A DNA stretch of 64,000 nt from positions 1 through 64,000 of the forward strand of contig NZ_BDAW01000030.1 in assembly GCF_001625085.1 (NCBI RefSeq), given 5' to 3'. Origin of the DNA: Nocardia acidivorans NBRC 108247. Lineage in GTDB: Bacteria; Actinomycetota; Actinomycetes; Mycobacteriales; Mycobacteriaceae. Below the pieces are notes generated by a model. The model saw only the letters and a list, made by a program, of their open reading frames with translations, was not told the DNA's origin and did no database searches. Below, one piece after another: positions 31,515-40,162 of the stretch. Every line of letters begins with the position of its first letter. Within the stretch, counting starts at the first letter, position 1. Position numbers and translations under genes: made by a program.

Positions 31515-33221
31515 TCAGGAGTTCTGCTCGGCCGAAACCGGCTGCCCGTCCTTCGCCTTGGCGGCGATATCGAGGGCGGCCAGATAGCCGAAGGTGATGG
31601 CGGGTCCGATGGTCGCGCCGGGACCGGCGTAGGTGTGGCCCATCACCGGCGAGGAGGTATTGCCCGCGGCGTACAGACCGTCGATGACGGTCCCGTCCTC
31701 GCGCAGCACCCGGCCGTCGTTGTCGGTGACCAGACCGCCCTTGGTGCCCAGGTCGCCCGGGTACATCCGCACGCCGTAGAACGGGCCGACCTCGAGCTTG
31801 TTCAGGCACGGATTCGGCTTGATGGTGGGATCGCCGTAGTAGCGGTCGTAGGCGCTCTTACCGCGGCTGAAGTCCTCGTCCACACCGGTCTCGGCGAATC
31901 CGTTGAAGCGTTCGACGGTCGCGCCCAGGCTATCGGCGGGCACGCCCATCTTCTCGGCGAGCTCGGCCAAGGTCGGGGCCACGACAATATTGTCGTTTTC
32001 CATCCAGCGGGACGGAAAACGCTGACCGGGCTGCAGACCAGCGAAGATGTAGCGACTCCGGTAGCGCTGGTCGAACACCAGCCATGAGGGCACGTTCTCG
32101 CCGGGGCCGTCACCCTGCCCGTATTCGCCGCCGTACATGGTGTGCACAGCTTCGACGTAAGGAGCGGACTCATTACCGAATCGCTTGCCTTCGGCGTTGA
32201 CGATGATGCACCCGGGCAGATTGCGCTCGGCGAGTGCGAACCACGGCTTGCCCTGACCCTTCATGGTGGTCGGACCCCACCAGGCGTCCTCCATGAAGTC
32301 AACGGCCGCACCGGCTTCCAGGCCCGCGCGGATGGCGTCGCCGGTATTGGCGGCCGCGCCGGTGGTCCATTCGGTGGTGATGGGTTCACGCTGGTACTTG
32401 TGCCGCATATCGGCGTTGTGCTCGAAGCCGCCCGCGCCCAGGACGACGCCGTACTTGGCGTTGAAGCGCACCGGCTCGCCGTTCTGCTCGGCCTCGACGC
32501 CGGTGACCACGCCGTTCTCGATGACCAGTCCGGTGAGCGGAGTGTTCAGCAGCACAGGCACATTCGCGTCCAGCAGGCCCTTGCGCAGACCGGCGATGAT
32601 CGCCTGGCCCATGCCGACGAGCGCCTTGCCGGTGACTTTGCCCCAGGCCCAACGGGTTCCGACGCGCAGTACGGTGGCGAAGCCGATGGGGTGGCGGCGC
32701 AGCAGGTTCAGCTTCTTGTAATCGGCCTGCAGGATAACGACATTCAGCGGAGCCTTGGAGTAGGGCGGTTCCAGGTTGAAACGTTCGTCGCCGAGGATCT
32801 TGAGGTTCAGCGGTTTGGGTTCGCAGGAGCGGCCTTCCGCGCGGCCGCCCGGTGCCTCCGGGTAGTAGTCGGAGTAGCCCGGCACCCACTTCATCTTCAG
32901 GGCGGAGTGGTCCAGCACGAAGTCGAAAGCCTCCGCGCCGCGGTCGATATAGGTATCGATCTTGTCGGCGGGCACCGCATCGCCGATGATGCTGCGCAGG
33001 TAGGTGCGGGCGTCCTCGCGGTCGTCGGGGCGTCCCGAAGCCTTGAGCGCCTTGTTGCCTGGGATCCAGACACCACCGCCCGAGCGGGCGGTCGAACCGC
33101 CGTAATGCGCGGCCTTCTCGATGAGCACCACGCGCAGACCGCGGTGTGCGGCGGTGAGGGCGGCGGTCATACCGGCGGCACCGCTGCCGACCACCACCAC
33201 GTCGTAATCCCGATCAGTCAT
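31515..33221 (-). CDS. kstD: 3-ketosteroid delta-1-dehydrogenase
   Basis: Introduces the C1-C2 double bond in ring A of 3-ketosteroids, using FAD and passing electrons to quinone. 568 residues from the ATG at 33221. N-terminal FAD motif DYDVVVVGSGAAGMTAA and C-terminal GLYAAGNTSSPVMGHTYAGP GATIGPAITFGY, where the Tyr and Gly of YAGPG match Tyr487 and Gly491 of the Rhodococcus enzyme. Divergent from hsaE across a promoter carrying two KstR boxes; one ends two bases upstream of the ATG, so the transcript may be leaderless. A GTG nine bases further out (33230) would lie inside the box. Confidence 0.93.
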   Translation of the reverse strand: MTDRDYDVVVVGSGAAGMTAALTAAHRGLRVVLIEKAAHYGGSTARSGGGVWIPGNKALKASGRPDDREDARTYLRSIIGDAVPADKIDTYIDRGAEAFDFVLDHSALKMKWVPGYSDYYPEAPGGRAEGRSCEPKPLNLKILGDERFNLEPPYSKAPLNVVILQADYKKLNLLRRHPIGFATVLRVGTRWAWGKVTGKALVGMGQAIIAGLRKGLLDANVPVLLNTPLTGLVIENGVVTGVEAEQNGEPVRFNAKYGVVLGAGGFEHNADMRHKYQREPITTEWTTGAAANTGDAIRAGLEAGAAVDFMEDAWWGPTTMKGQGKPWFALAERNLPGCIIVNAEGKRFGNESAPYVEAVHTMYGGEYGQGDGPGENVPSWLVFDQRYRSRYIFAGLQPGQRFPSRWMENDNIVVAPTLAELAEKMGVPADSLGATVERFNGFAETGVDEDFSRGKSAYDRYYGDPTIKPNPCLNKLEVGPFYGVRMYPGDLGTKGGLVTDNDGRVLREDGTVIDGLYAAGNTSSPVMGHTYAGPGATIGPAITFGYLAALDIAAKAKDGQPVSAEQNS

Positions 33222-33222
33222 G

Positions 33223-33236
33223 TAGAACACGTTATA
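33223..33236. promoter_or_regulatory. KstR operator at kstD
   Basis: TAGAACACGTTATA matches all fixed positions of TnnAACnnGTTnnA. It begins two bases upstream of the kstD ATG, which would block the start of a leaderless transcript. Confidence 0.85.
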
Positions 33237-33300
33237 GAATCAATCCTGGTTTGGTCTATGTTGGTCTGGCAGATAGGACTGCTGAGGCGATTTACTTCAC

Positions 33301-33314
33301 AAAAACTCGTTTCA
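33301..33314. promoter_or_regulatory. Second KstR-like box, on the hsaE side
   Basis: AAAAACTCGTTTCA fits TnnAACnnGTTnnA at every fixed position except the first. It is 65 bases from the first box and 59 bases before the hsaE start. Confidence 0.55.
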
Positions 33315-33372
33315 GTTTCTAGTCTCTTAACTGCGTGGCCACCGGCCGGGCCCCTCGATGGAAGGAAACAGC

Positions 33373-34158
33373 GTGCTGACCGACGCGCTACGGAGTGAAC
33401 TGGCAGAAGAGCTCGCCCTGGCTGAGCGGGACCGGATTCCGCTCGACCCGCTGGTCGCGCGCTATCCCGACATCGACGTGGTCGACGCCTATGAGATCCA
33501 GTTGCTCAATATCCGGCGGCGGACCGCGGCCGGCGCCCGCATCATCGGTCACAAGGTGGGCCTGTCCTCGGCCGCCATGCAGCAGATGATGGGGGTCGAC
33601 GAACCCGATTACGGGCATCTGCTCGCCGAGATGGAGGTCTTCGAAGACGTCCCGGTGGATACCTCCCAGTTCCTGTACCCGCGCGTGGAGGTCGAGGTCG
33701 GCTTCGTACTCGGCGCGGATCTGCCCGGCGAGGACTGCACCGAAGAGGATGTGCTGAACGCCACAGTCGCGTATGCCCCCTCCATCGAACTCATCGACAC
33801 CCGCATCAAGGACTGGAAGATCGGGCTGTGCGACACCATCGCCGATAATGCCTCCTCTGCCGGCTGGGTGCTCGGTAAGGAGCGCGTCGCTCCGAATGAG
33901 CTGGATATCAAGAAGATCGACGCGGTGCTCACCCGCAACGGCGAGGTCGTGGCGCAGGGCCGCTCCGATGCCGTGCTCGGTGATCCGACCATCGGCGTCG
34001 CGTGGCTGGCCCGCAAGGTCGCCTCGTTCGGTGTCCGGCTGAAGAAGGGCGACATCGTGCTGCCCGGATCCTGCACCCGCGCCATCGACGCCCGCCCGGG
34101 CGACGACTTCATCGCCGAGTTCGCCGGACTCGGATCCGTCCGTCTGCGTTTCAGCTGA
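33373..34158 (+). CDS. hsaE: 2-hydroxypenta-2,4-dienoate-type hydratase HsaE
   Basis: 261 residues, the same length as M. tuberculosis HsaE (Rv3536c). Hydrates 2-hydroxyhexa-2,4-dienoate, released by HsaD, to 4-hydroxy-2-oxohexanoate. The FAH-like fold shows the metal-ligand region YPRVEVEVGFVLGADLPG. The GTG start at 33373 has AAGGAA upstream; an in-frame ATG at 33358 is an alternative that I reject on length. First of hsaE-hsaG-hsaF. Confidence 0.94.
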   Translation: MLTDALRSELAEELALAERDRIPLDPLVARYPDIDVVDAYEIQLLNIRRRTAAGARIIGHKVGLSSAAMQQMMGVDEPDYGHLLAEMEVFEDVPVDTSQFLYPRVEVEVGFVLGADLPGEDCTEEDVLNATVAYAPSIELIDTRIKDWKIGLCDTIADNASSAGWVLGKERVAPNELDIKKIDAVLTRNGEVVAQGRSDAVLGDPTIGVAWLARKVASFGVRLKKGDIVLPGSCTRAIDARPGDDFIAEFAGLGSVRLRFS

Positions 34159-34181
34159 CAACAACCGAGTAGGAGAAAGTT

Positions 34182-35087
34182 GTGACTGGCAAAGTCACCG
34201 CGGCCATCGTCGGCTCCGGCAATATCAGCACCGATCTGCTGTACAAGCTGCTGCGTTCGGACAAGATCGAACCGCGCTGGATGATCGGTATCGACCCGGA
34301 TTCCGAGGGCCTCAAACGGGCCCGCGGACTGGGTCTGGAGACCTCCGCCGAAGGCGCGGATTGGCTGCTCGCCCTTGATGAGAAGCCCGATCTGCTGTTC
34401 GAAGCCACCTCCGCGTACGTGCACCGCGCGTACGCGCCCAAGTATGAGGCCGCGGGCATTCGCGCCGTCGATCTCACCCCCGCCGCTGTCGGTCCGGCCG
34501 TGATTCCGCCGGTGAACCTGGATTCGCTGCGGGACGCACCGAACGTCAACATGATCACCTGTGGTGGTCAGGCGACGATTCCGATGGTCGCGGCCGTTTC
34601 CCGGATCGTTCCCGTGGCGTACGCCGAGATCGTGGCGTCGGTGTCCTCGGTATCGGCCGGTCCCGGAACCCGTGCGAACATCGACGAGTTCACCAAGACC
34701 ACCTCCAAGGGCGTCGAGACCATCGGTGGTGCCCAGCGCGGCAAGGCGATCATCATTCTGAACCCGGCCGAGCCGCCGATGATCATGCGCGACACCATCT
34801 TCTGCGCTATTCCCGAGGATGCGGACCGCGATGCCATCACCGCCTCCATCCACGAGATGGAGAAGGCGATCCAGCAGTACGTGCCCGGCTACCGACTGCT
34901 GAATGAGCCGCAGTTCGACGATCCGTCACTGGTTTCCGGTGGTATGGCGAAGGTTTCGATCTTCGTCGAGGTCGAGGGCGCGGGCGACTTCCTGCCGCCG
35001 TACGCGGGCAACCTGGACATCATGACCGCAGCCGCCACCCAGGTCGGCAATGTGATTGCCGATCAGATCATCTCGGCTCGGGTGTAA
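34182..35087 (+). CDS. hsaG: Acylating propanal/acetaldehyde dehydrogenase HsaG
   Basis: 301 residues, GTG start with AGGAGAAAG. Converts the aldehyde released by HsaF to its CoA thioester with NAD+ and CoA. NAD motif GSGNISTDL at 11-19 and nucleophile Cys127 in NMITCGGQAT. HsaF and HsaG form a complex that channels the aldehyde; adjacency and order (E, G, F) match M. tuberculosis. Confidence 0.94.
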   Translation: MTGKVTAAIVGSGNISTDLLYKLLRSDKIEPRWMIGIDPDSEGLKRARGLGLETSAEGADWLLALDEKPDLLFEATSAYVHRAYAPKYEAAGIRAVDLTPAAVGPAVIPPVNLDSLRDAPNVNMITCGGQATIPMVAAVSRIVPVAYAEIVASVSSVSAGPGTRANIDEFTKTTSKGVETIGGAQRGKAIIILNPAEPPMIMRDTIFCAIPEDADRDAITASIHEMEKAIQQYVPGYRLLNEPQFDDPSLVSGGMAKVSIFVEVEGAGDFLPPYAGNLDIMTAAATQVGNVIADQIISARV

Positions 35088-35099
35088 GGAGATTCGATC

Positions 35100-36152
35100 A
35101 TGAACAATGTGTTGAAGCCCTTCTCTGGCGAAATCGATGTGCGGGTGACCGATACGTCGCTGCGTGACGGTTCGCATCACAAGCGTCACCAGTTCACCGT
35201 CACCGAGGTGCGCGATATCGTTGCCGCCCTTGATAATTCCGGCGTGCCGGTGATCGAGGTCACGCACGGTGACGGCCTCGCGGGTTCCTCGTTCAATTAC
35301 GGGTTCTCCAAAACCCCGGAGCAGGAGCTGATCAAGGCCGCCGCGGAGACCGCCAAGCAGGCCAAGATCGCCTTCCTCATGCTGCCCGGCGTGGGCATCA
35401 AGGAAGACATCAATATCTCGCAGGACAACGGTGCGTCCATCTGCCGCATCGCCACGCACTGCACCGAGGCCGATGTCTCCATCCAGCACTTCGGCTATGC
35501 CCGGGATCTGGGCCTGGAGACCGTCGGCTTCCTGATGATGGCGCACTCCACCACCCCGGAGAACCTGGCCAAGCAGGCGCGCATCATGGCCGACGCGGGC
35601 TGCCAGTGCGTCTACGTCGTCGACTCCGCCGGTGCTCTTGTGCTGGAGCAGGTTTCGGATCGCGTCTCCGCGCTCGTGGCCGAACTCGGCAATGACGCGC
35701 AGGTCGGTTTCCACGGCCACGAGAACCTGGGCCTGGCCGTCGCCAACTCGGTGTACGCGGTGCGCGCCGGCGCCACCCAGATCGACGGCAGCGCACGGCG
35801 TTTCGGCGCGGGCGCGGGCAATCTGCCGGTTGAGGCGTTCATCGGCGTCTGCGATAAGCTCGGCGTCAAGACCGGCGTCGACTTCTTCGCCATTACCGAC
35901 GCCGCCGAAGACGTTGTGCGCCCGGCCATGCCGAGCGAATGCCTGTTGGACCGCCAGGCCCTGATGATGGGCTACGCGGGCGTCTACTCCTCGTTCCTGC
36001 GGCACGCCGAGCGCCAGGCCGAACGCTACGGCGTCTCCGCCGCGGAAATGCTCGTCCGCGCCGGCCAGCGCAAGCTCGTCGGTGGCCAGGAAGACCAGCT
36101 CATCGATATCGCCCTGGAACTCCAGCGCGAAAAGGCGGCGGTCACCGCCTGA
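35100..36152 (+). CDS. hsaF: 4-hydroxy-2-oxovalerate-type aldolase HsaF
   Basis: 350 residues, AAGGAG seven bases before the ATG. Cleaves 4-hydroxy-2-oxohexanoate to pyruvate and propanal. Catalytic cluster TSLRDGSHHKRHQF with Arg22, Asp23 and His26, and metal ligands in VGFHGHENLGLAVAN. The C-terminal channel domain for HsaG follows about residue 290. A strong terminator follows. Confidence 0.94.
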   Translation: MNNVLKPFSGEIDVRVTDTSLRDGSHHKRHQFTVTEVRDIVAALDNSGVPVIEVTHGDGLAGSSFNYGFSKTPEQELIKAAAETAKQAKIAFLMLPGVGIKEDINISQDNGASICRIATHCTEADVSIQHFGYARDLGLETVGFLMMAHSTTPENLAKQARIMADAGCQCVYVVDSAGALVLEQVSDRVSALVAELGNDAQVGFHGHENLGLAVANSVYAVRAGATQIDGSARRFGAGAGNLPVEAFIGVCDKLGVKTGVDFFAITDAAEDVVRPAMPSECLLDRQALMMGYAGVYSSFLRHAERQAERYGVSAAEMLVRAGQRKLVGGQEDQLIDIALELQREKAAVTA

Positions 36153-36170
36153 TCGCCTGGCAGCAGTGCA

Positions 36171-36202
36171 CTGGGCCGCAACCGATTCCGGTTGCGGCCC
36201 AG
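36171..36202. terminator. Terminator after hsaF
   Basis: CTGGGCCGCAACCG / CGGTTGCGGCCCAG, perfect 14-bp arms with an ATTC loop, followed by TGCCGTTT on the plus strand. It also lies 8 bases past the stop of the convergent DUF433 gene. Confidence 0.85.
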
Positions 36203-36209
36203 TGCCGTT

Positions 36210-36419
36210 TCAGGCCCCGGCGACCATCAGCGCCGCGAACCCCAGTGCCGCGAACACATCGTCGGCTTCCAGTTCGGGATGATCATCGAGAACCTCCTCG
36301 GCCGGAACTCCCGCGGCGAGCAGGTCGAGCAGTAGCCCGACCGGGTAGCGCATCCCTCGAATAACCGGCCTGCCGTGGCAGATCGCCGGATCGAAGGTAA
36401 TCCGCTCCTGAATCAACAT
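36210..36419 (-). CDS. DUF433-domain protein (antitoxin-like)
   Basis: 69 residues covering a complete DUF433 domain (ITFDPAICHGRPVIRGMRYP, then LLAAGVPAEEVLDDHPELEADDVFAAL). DUF433 proteins often act as antitoxins of DUF5615/PIN nucleases encoded immediately beside them. No toxin partner is seen here: neighbours are hsaF and a glutaredoxin-like gene. ATG at 36419, no clear binding site. Confidence 0.8.
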   Translation of the reverse strand: MLIQERITFDPAICHGRPVIRGMRYPVGLLLDLLAAGVPAEEVLDDHPELEADDVFAALGFAALMVAGA

Positions 36420-36528
36420 GCCCCGAATTCTAGGGTCGGACAGTAATCCTTCTCTGTGCTTGCGATGATCCCGCCCTGTGGGTTATCCGCTCCCCGGCAC
36501 CCACCCCCGCGTCCCCTATGGTCGATCC

Positions 36529-36768
36529 ATGACCAACATCGTGCTGTACGGAGCGGACTGGTGCGGCGACTGCCGCCGCGCAAAGCTATGGCTGCGCGAA
36601 AACAACATCCCCTTCACCGAAATCGACGTGGAACACGACGAAGCCGCCCGCGCCAAAGCCATAGAACTTGCCAACGGCCGCAAGAACATCCCCGTGATCG
36701 TCTTCCCCAACGGCACGGTCCTCATCGAACCCACCAACGCCGACTTGGCCGCCGCCGCAAAGGGCTGA
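36529..36768 (+). CDS. Mycoredoxin-like glutaredoxin
   Basis: 79 residues from the ATG at 36529. Thioredoxin-fold motif ADWCGDCRRAK with Cys12 and Cys15 (CGDC; mycoredoxin-1 has CGYC), a cis-Pro motif in KNIPVIVFPNGT, and an EIDVE strand. Probably reduces mycothiol-mixed or intramolecular disulphides; the Asp in the active site is less usual. An open stretch to 36478 lacks a binding site. Confidence 0.85.
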   Translation: MTNIVLYGADWCGDCRRAKLWLRENNIPFTEIDVEHDEAARAKAIELANGRKNIPVIVFPNGTVLIEPTNADLAAAAKG

Positions 36769-36926
36769 CATCATCCGCCTGCCGGGGGGCAGACCAGCTC
36801 GTCGGCTATAAGGGTCGCCTAGGGTTCGGAGGTGGGGGTGGCTCCGCTACCCGGTACCTTTCGTCGCCTGTGACATGAAGCTGCCAAGGCTGGCGGAAAG
36901 CCCGGGGTGGGGCAGATGATGGGGAA

Positions 36927-37595
36927 ATGCGGCAGCACGGGGTGATCGGACCTGGGATTGTTCGGCTTCGGCCGAGTGGGGATCTCGGTGGTGATGTGCG
37001 GCAGCTGTTGCAGCGGGTGCGGTCCGAGGCGGTGGTGGCGGTGTCCAGTCCGATGCGGCTGGAAGATCATCGCGCGCTGGGGCATCTGGCCGTGCGGGAG
37101 TTGACGGGAACGGGGAAGCGGATCCGGTTGCTGTACTCGCCGGATTTCCTGGAATCACGGGATCGGCGGCCGTTGCTGGAGGATTCGACCCTGGGGCCGA
37201 GGATTCGGGTGTCGAGTCATGACTTCCAGAACACCTTCATCATCGATCGGCATGCGGCGGTGCTGTGGAGTGGTGCGGGCGCGAAGCAGCGGTACCTGGT
37301 GATGGTCAGGGATCCCGCGTTGATCGGGGCGATTCACCAATTCGCCGCCATGACTTGGGAATCGGCGGCGCGGCCGGCTTCGCGGCCCGGGTTCGGGCGG
37401 GCGGGGTTCGATGAGCGGGATCTGGCTGTGCTGGACGCGTTGAACAGTGGGCTCAAGGATGAGGTGGCGGCGCGGCGGCTCGGGGTGTCGTTGCGGACCT
37501 ATCGGCGGTATGTGGCCGAGCTGATGGTGAGGCTCGAGGTGAGCACGCGGTTCCAGGTGGGGGTGTGTGCCGCGCAGTTGGGGTTGCTCGGATAG
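36927..37595 (+). CDS. HTH regulator with phospholipase-D-like domain
   Basis: 222 residues. N-terminal part (about 15-140) looks like a PLD-like/TrmB-type sensor domain (SSPMRLEDHRALGHLAVREL, IRVSSHDFQNTFIIDRHAAV) and a C-terminal LuxR-type helix-turn-helix (LNSGLKDEVAARRLGVSLRTYRRYVAEL). Actinobacteria have many such orphan regulators. Its codon use is AT-poor but contains many GGG and CGG codons, unlike the neighbours. ATG at 36927 without a strong site. Confidence 0.7.
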   Translation: MRQHGVIGPGIVRLRPSGDLGGDVRQLLQRVRSEAVVAVSSPMRLEDHRALGHLAVRELTGTGKRIRLLYSPDFLESRDRRPLLEDSTLGPRIRVSSHDFQNTFIIDRHAAVLWSGAGAKQRYLVMVRDPALIGAIHQFAAMTWESAARPASRPGFGRAGFDERDLAVLDALNSGLKDEVAARRLGVSLRTYRRYVAELMVRLEVSTRFQVGVCAAQLGLLG

Positions 37596-37740
37596 GTCGG
37601 TGACCGTCTCGCGGGTGATACGTGCGGATAAAAGCTGGAGTTATCCACAGTTATCCACAACCCGCCCGGATGCACAGTGCCCCTGTGGATGAGTTCCGCA
37701 GGGGCACTTGCGTCATCGACTCAGTATGGAGCCGCCGGCC

Positions 37741-38319
37741 TCACAGCCAGGTATCGAGCGTGGTGGTGGTGAGGAAATGCTCCAGGTCCGCACGCCAGGG
37801 CGCGGGTACGGTCTTCTCCGGTTCGATGGCGGTGTACTGCCCGCGGTAGAAGAGCAGGGGCCTGCCGGAATCGGTGGATTCCGACAGGGCCTGCACGCGG
37901 CCGATCACAATGTAGTGATCCCCGCCGTCGACGACCTGATCCACAGTGCACTGGATCGTGGCCAGGGCGTCGTCCAGCACCGGAAGTTCCAAAGCGGAGG
38001 TGCGCCAAGGGACTCCGGTGAACTTGTCCGGTTCCCGCGAACCGAAGCGTGCGCACACCGGTTGCTGCTCCTCGGCCAGGATATTCACGCAGAACTTGCC
38101 ATTGGCCTCGATCGCCGCCCAGGACTTGGAGGCCTTGGTCGGGCAGAACAGCACCAGCGGCGGCTCCAGCGAGAGCGCGGCGAACGACTGGCAGGCGAAG
38201 CCGATCGGCGCACCGTCCGCGCCGAACGTGGTGATGACGGTGATGCCGGTGCAGAACTGCCCCAGCACATTCCGAAATTGACGCGCGTCGATTTCGGGCT
38301 GGTCGTCCGTCGTTGTCAT
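37741..38319 (-). CDS. hsaB: Flavin reductase HsaB
   Basis: 192 residues, ATG at 38319. Supplies reduced FMN/FAD to the monooxygenase HsaA. The flavin-reductase motif TVITTFGADGAPIGFACQSF is clear, and the C-terminus carries DQVVDGGDHYIVIGRVQAL with the conserved GDHxxxxG. Last gene of hsaA-hsaD-hsaC-hsaB, 35 bases after hsaC. In M. tuberculosis the order is the same (Rv3570c-Rv3567c). Confidence 0.94.
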   Translation of the reverse strand: MTTTDDQPEIDARQFRNVLGQFCTGITVITTFGADGAPIGFACQSFAALSLEPPLVLFCPTKASKSWAAIEANGKFCVNILAEEQQPVCARFGSREPDKFTGVPWRTSALELPVLDDALATIQCTVDQVVDGGDHYIVIGRVQALSESTDSGRPLLFYRGQYTAIEPEKTVPAPWRADLEHFLTTTTLDTWL

Positions 38320-38354
38320 TGCTGTGCCGCCCTTTTCGCTCCTGGAACCCTGTG

Positions 38355-39254
38355 CTACTTGAATCCGACGGTGAAGTCGTGGCCCCACAGGCTCACCGCG
38401 GTGGATTCGCGTGCGATCCAGGACTCGTCCTCGACTTCCAAACCCTCACACCCGAATTCGATATCGAAGCCACCGGGCGTCTTCATATAGAACGACAGCA
38501 TCTTGTCGTTGATATGCCGTCCGAGGGTGGCCGACATCTTCACCTTCTTGCGCATCGCGCGATCCAGGCAGAGGCCGACATCGTCGGAATTCTCCACCTC
38601 GACCATCAAATGCACAATGCCGGTCGGGTTCGGCAGGGGCAGGAACGCCAGCGCGTGATGGCGCGGGTTGCAGCCGTAGAACCGCAGCCACGCCGGATCG
38701 CCGTCGGCGGGACGGCCGACCATCTGCGGCGGCAGCTTCATCGAGTCGCGCAGCCGGAAGCCCAGGATGTCCTGGTAGAAAGCCTGTGCCGCGGCATCGT
38801 CATCGCAGGTCAGCACGACGTGCCCCAAACCCTGCTCGGCGGTGACGAACTTGTGCCCGTACGGGCTGACGAAACGCCGCGCCAGGTACTGCGAGCCGTG
38901 GAAGGCCTCCAGCACATTGCCGGACGGATCCTGGAAGGAGATCAGCGCCTCGACACGACGGTCGGCGACCTCCTCCTTGGTGCCCTCGCGGAAGGCAACG
39001 CCCGCCTTGGCGAGCTTCTCCCGAAGCTCCTGCAGCGCGGGCGCATCGGTCACCTCCCAGCCCGAGACCTGGAGCCGGTCCACATCGCTCGGCACGATCA
39101 CCAGGCGCGCCGGGAAATCGTCCATGCGCAGGTAGAGGGCGTCCGGATCGGGTCCGGTGCCCTCCATCATGCCGAGCACCTTGAGCCCGTACTCGCGCCA
39201 GGCCGCCATATCGGTGGCCCCGATGCGCATGTATCCGAGCGCTCGAATACTCAT
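38355..39254 (-). CDS. hsaC: Extradiol dioxygenase HsaC (3,4-DHSA 4,5-dioxygenase)
   Basis: 299 residues. Opens the catechol ring of 3,4-DHSA by meta-cleavage. Ligands His145, His215 and Glu266 occupy the same numbers as in M. tuberculosis HsaC, after the N-terminal non-catalytic repeat. The ATG at 39254 is chosen because AGGAG lies eight bases upstream; the GTG at 39260, which overlaps the hsaD stop, is only two bases from it. Confidence 0.95.
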   Translation of the reverse strand: MSIRALGYMRIGATDMAAWREYGLKVLGMMEGTGPDPDALYLRMDDFPARLVIVPSDVDRLQVSGWEVTDAPALQELREKLAKAGVAFREGTKEEVADRRVEALISFQDPSGNVLEAFHGSQYLARRFVSPYGHKFVTAEQGLGHVVLTCDDDAAAQAFYQDILGFRLRDSMKLPPQMVGRPADGDPAWLRFYGCNPRHHALAFLPLPNPTGIVHLMVEVENSDDVGLCLDRAMRKKVKMSATLGRHINDKMLSFYMKTPGGFDIEFGCEGLEVEDESWIARESTAVSLWGHDFTVGFK

Positions 39255-39256
39255 GC

Positions 39257-40159
39257 TCACTTCTCCTTGACGCCGAGCAGGAAGTCGGTTGCCAGGCGGT
39301 TGAATTCGTCGAACTTCTCCAGCTGCGCCCAGTGACCGCAGCCGCCGAAGACATGGAGTTGGACGCGCGGGACCATCTTCAGCGCGACGAGCGCGCCGTC
39401 GATCGGGTTCACCCGGTCCTCCCGGCCCCAGATCATGAGCACGGGCTGACGCAGCTTGTAGGCGTCGCGCCAGATCATGCCCTTCTCGAAGTCCGCGCTC
39501 GCGAAGGAGCGACCCATCGCGCGGGTGGCCTCCAAGGACTCCGGCTTGCCGGCGGATTCGAAGCGCTCGGCGACCAGCTCCGGCGTGATCAGCTTCTGGT
39601 CGAAGACCATGATCCGCAGGAAGGCTTCCAGATTCGCCTGTGTCGGTTCGTAATTGAACTTCGACAGCAGTTTGACGCCCTCGGTGGGGTCCGGTGCGAA
39701 CAGGTTGGTGGACAACCCGCCCGGACCCATCAGCACCAGCTTGCCCGCACGATCCGGGTAGTCCAGCGCGAATCGGGTGGCCGCGCCGCCGCCGAGCGAA
39801 TTGCCCAGCAGGTGCACGCGATCGGTGATGCCCAGGGTGTCGAGCAGATCCTTCAGCGCCGAGGCCGAGTGCACGAAGTACTGCGGATGCTCGGTGGGCT
39901 TGTCCGACAATCCGAAGCCGGGCTGATCCACCGCCAGCACGTGAAACTCACGCGCCAGCACCGGAATGTTCTTCGAGAAGTTCGACCATGACGACGCGCC
40001 GGGACCGCCGCCGTGCAGCAGCACGATGGTGGGGCCGTTGCCGACGCCCGCCTCGTGATAGTGCAGCTTCAGATCCGGCCGGACCTGCGCGTACTTGGAG
40101 GTCGACTCGAAGGTGATGTCCTCGACCGCGGCGGCCCGCGAATCAGATGCAGTGGTCAT
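39257..40159 (-). CDS. hsaD: Meta-cleavage product hydrolase HsaD
   Basis: 300 residues, alpha/beta hydrolase. Cleaves 4,9-DSHA to DOHNAA (HIP precursor) and 2-hydroxyhexadienoate. Catalytic triad by motif: Ser121 (GNSLGGG), Asp248 (WGREDR) and His276 (GCGHWAQ), seven ahead of the M. tuberculosis numbering throughout. It starts three bases after the hsaA stop with no own binding site, so it is probably translated by coupling. Confidence 0.95.
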   Translation of the reverse strand: MTTASDSRAAAVEDITFESTSKYAQVRPDLKLHYHEAGVGNGPTIVLLHGGGPGASSWSNFSKNIPVLAREFHVLAVDQPGFGLSDKPTEHPQYFVHSASALKDLLDTLGITDRVHLLGNSLGGGAATRFALDYPDRAGKLVLMGPGGLSTNLFAPDPTEGVKLLSKFNYEPTQANLEAFLRIMVFDQKLITPELVAERFESAGKPESLEATRAMGRSFASADFEKGMIWRDAYKLRQPVLMIWGREDRVNPIDGALVALKMVPRVQLHVFGGCGHWAQLEKFDEFNRLATDFLLGVKEK

Positions 40160-40162
40160 GGA

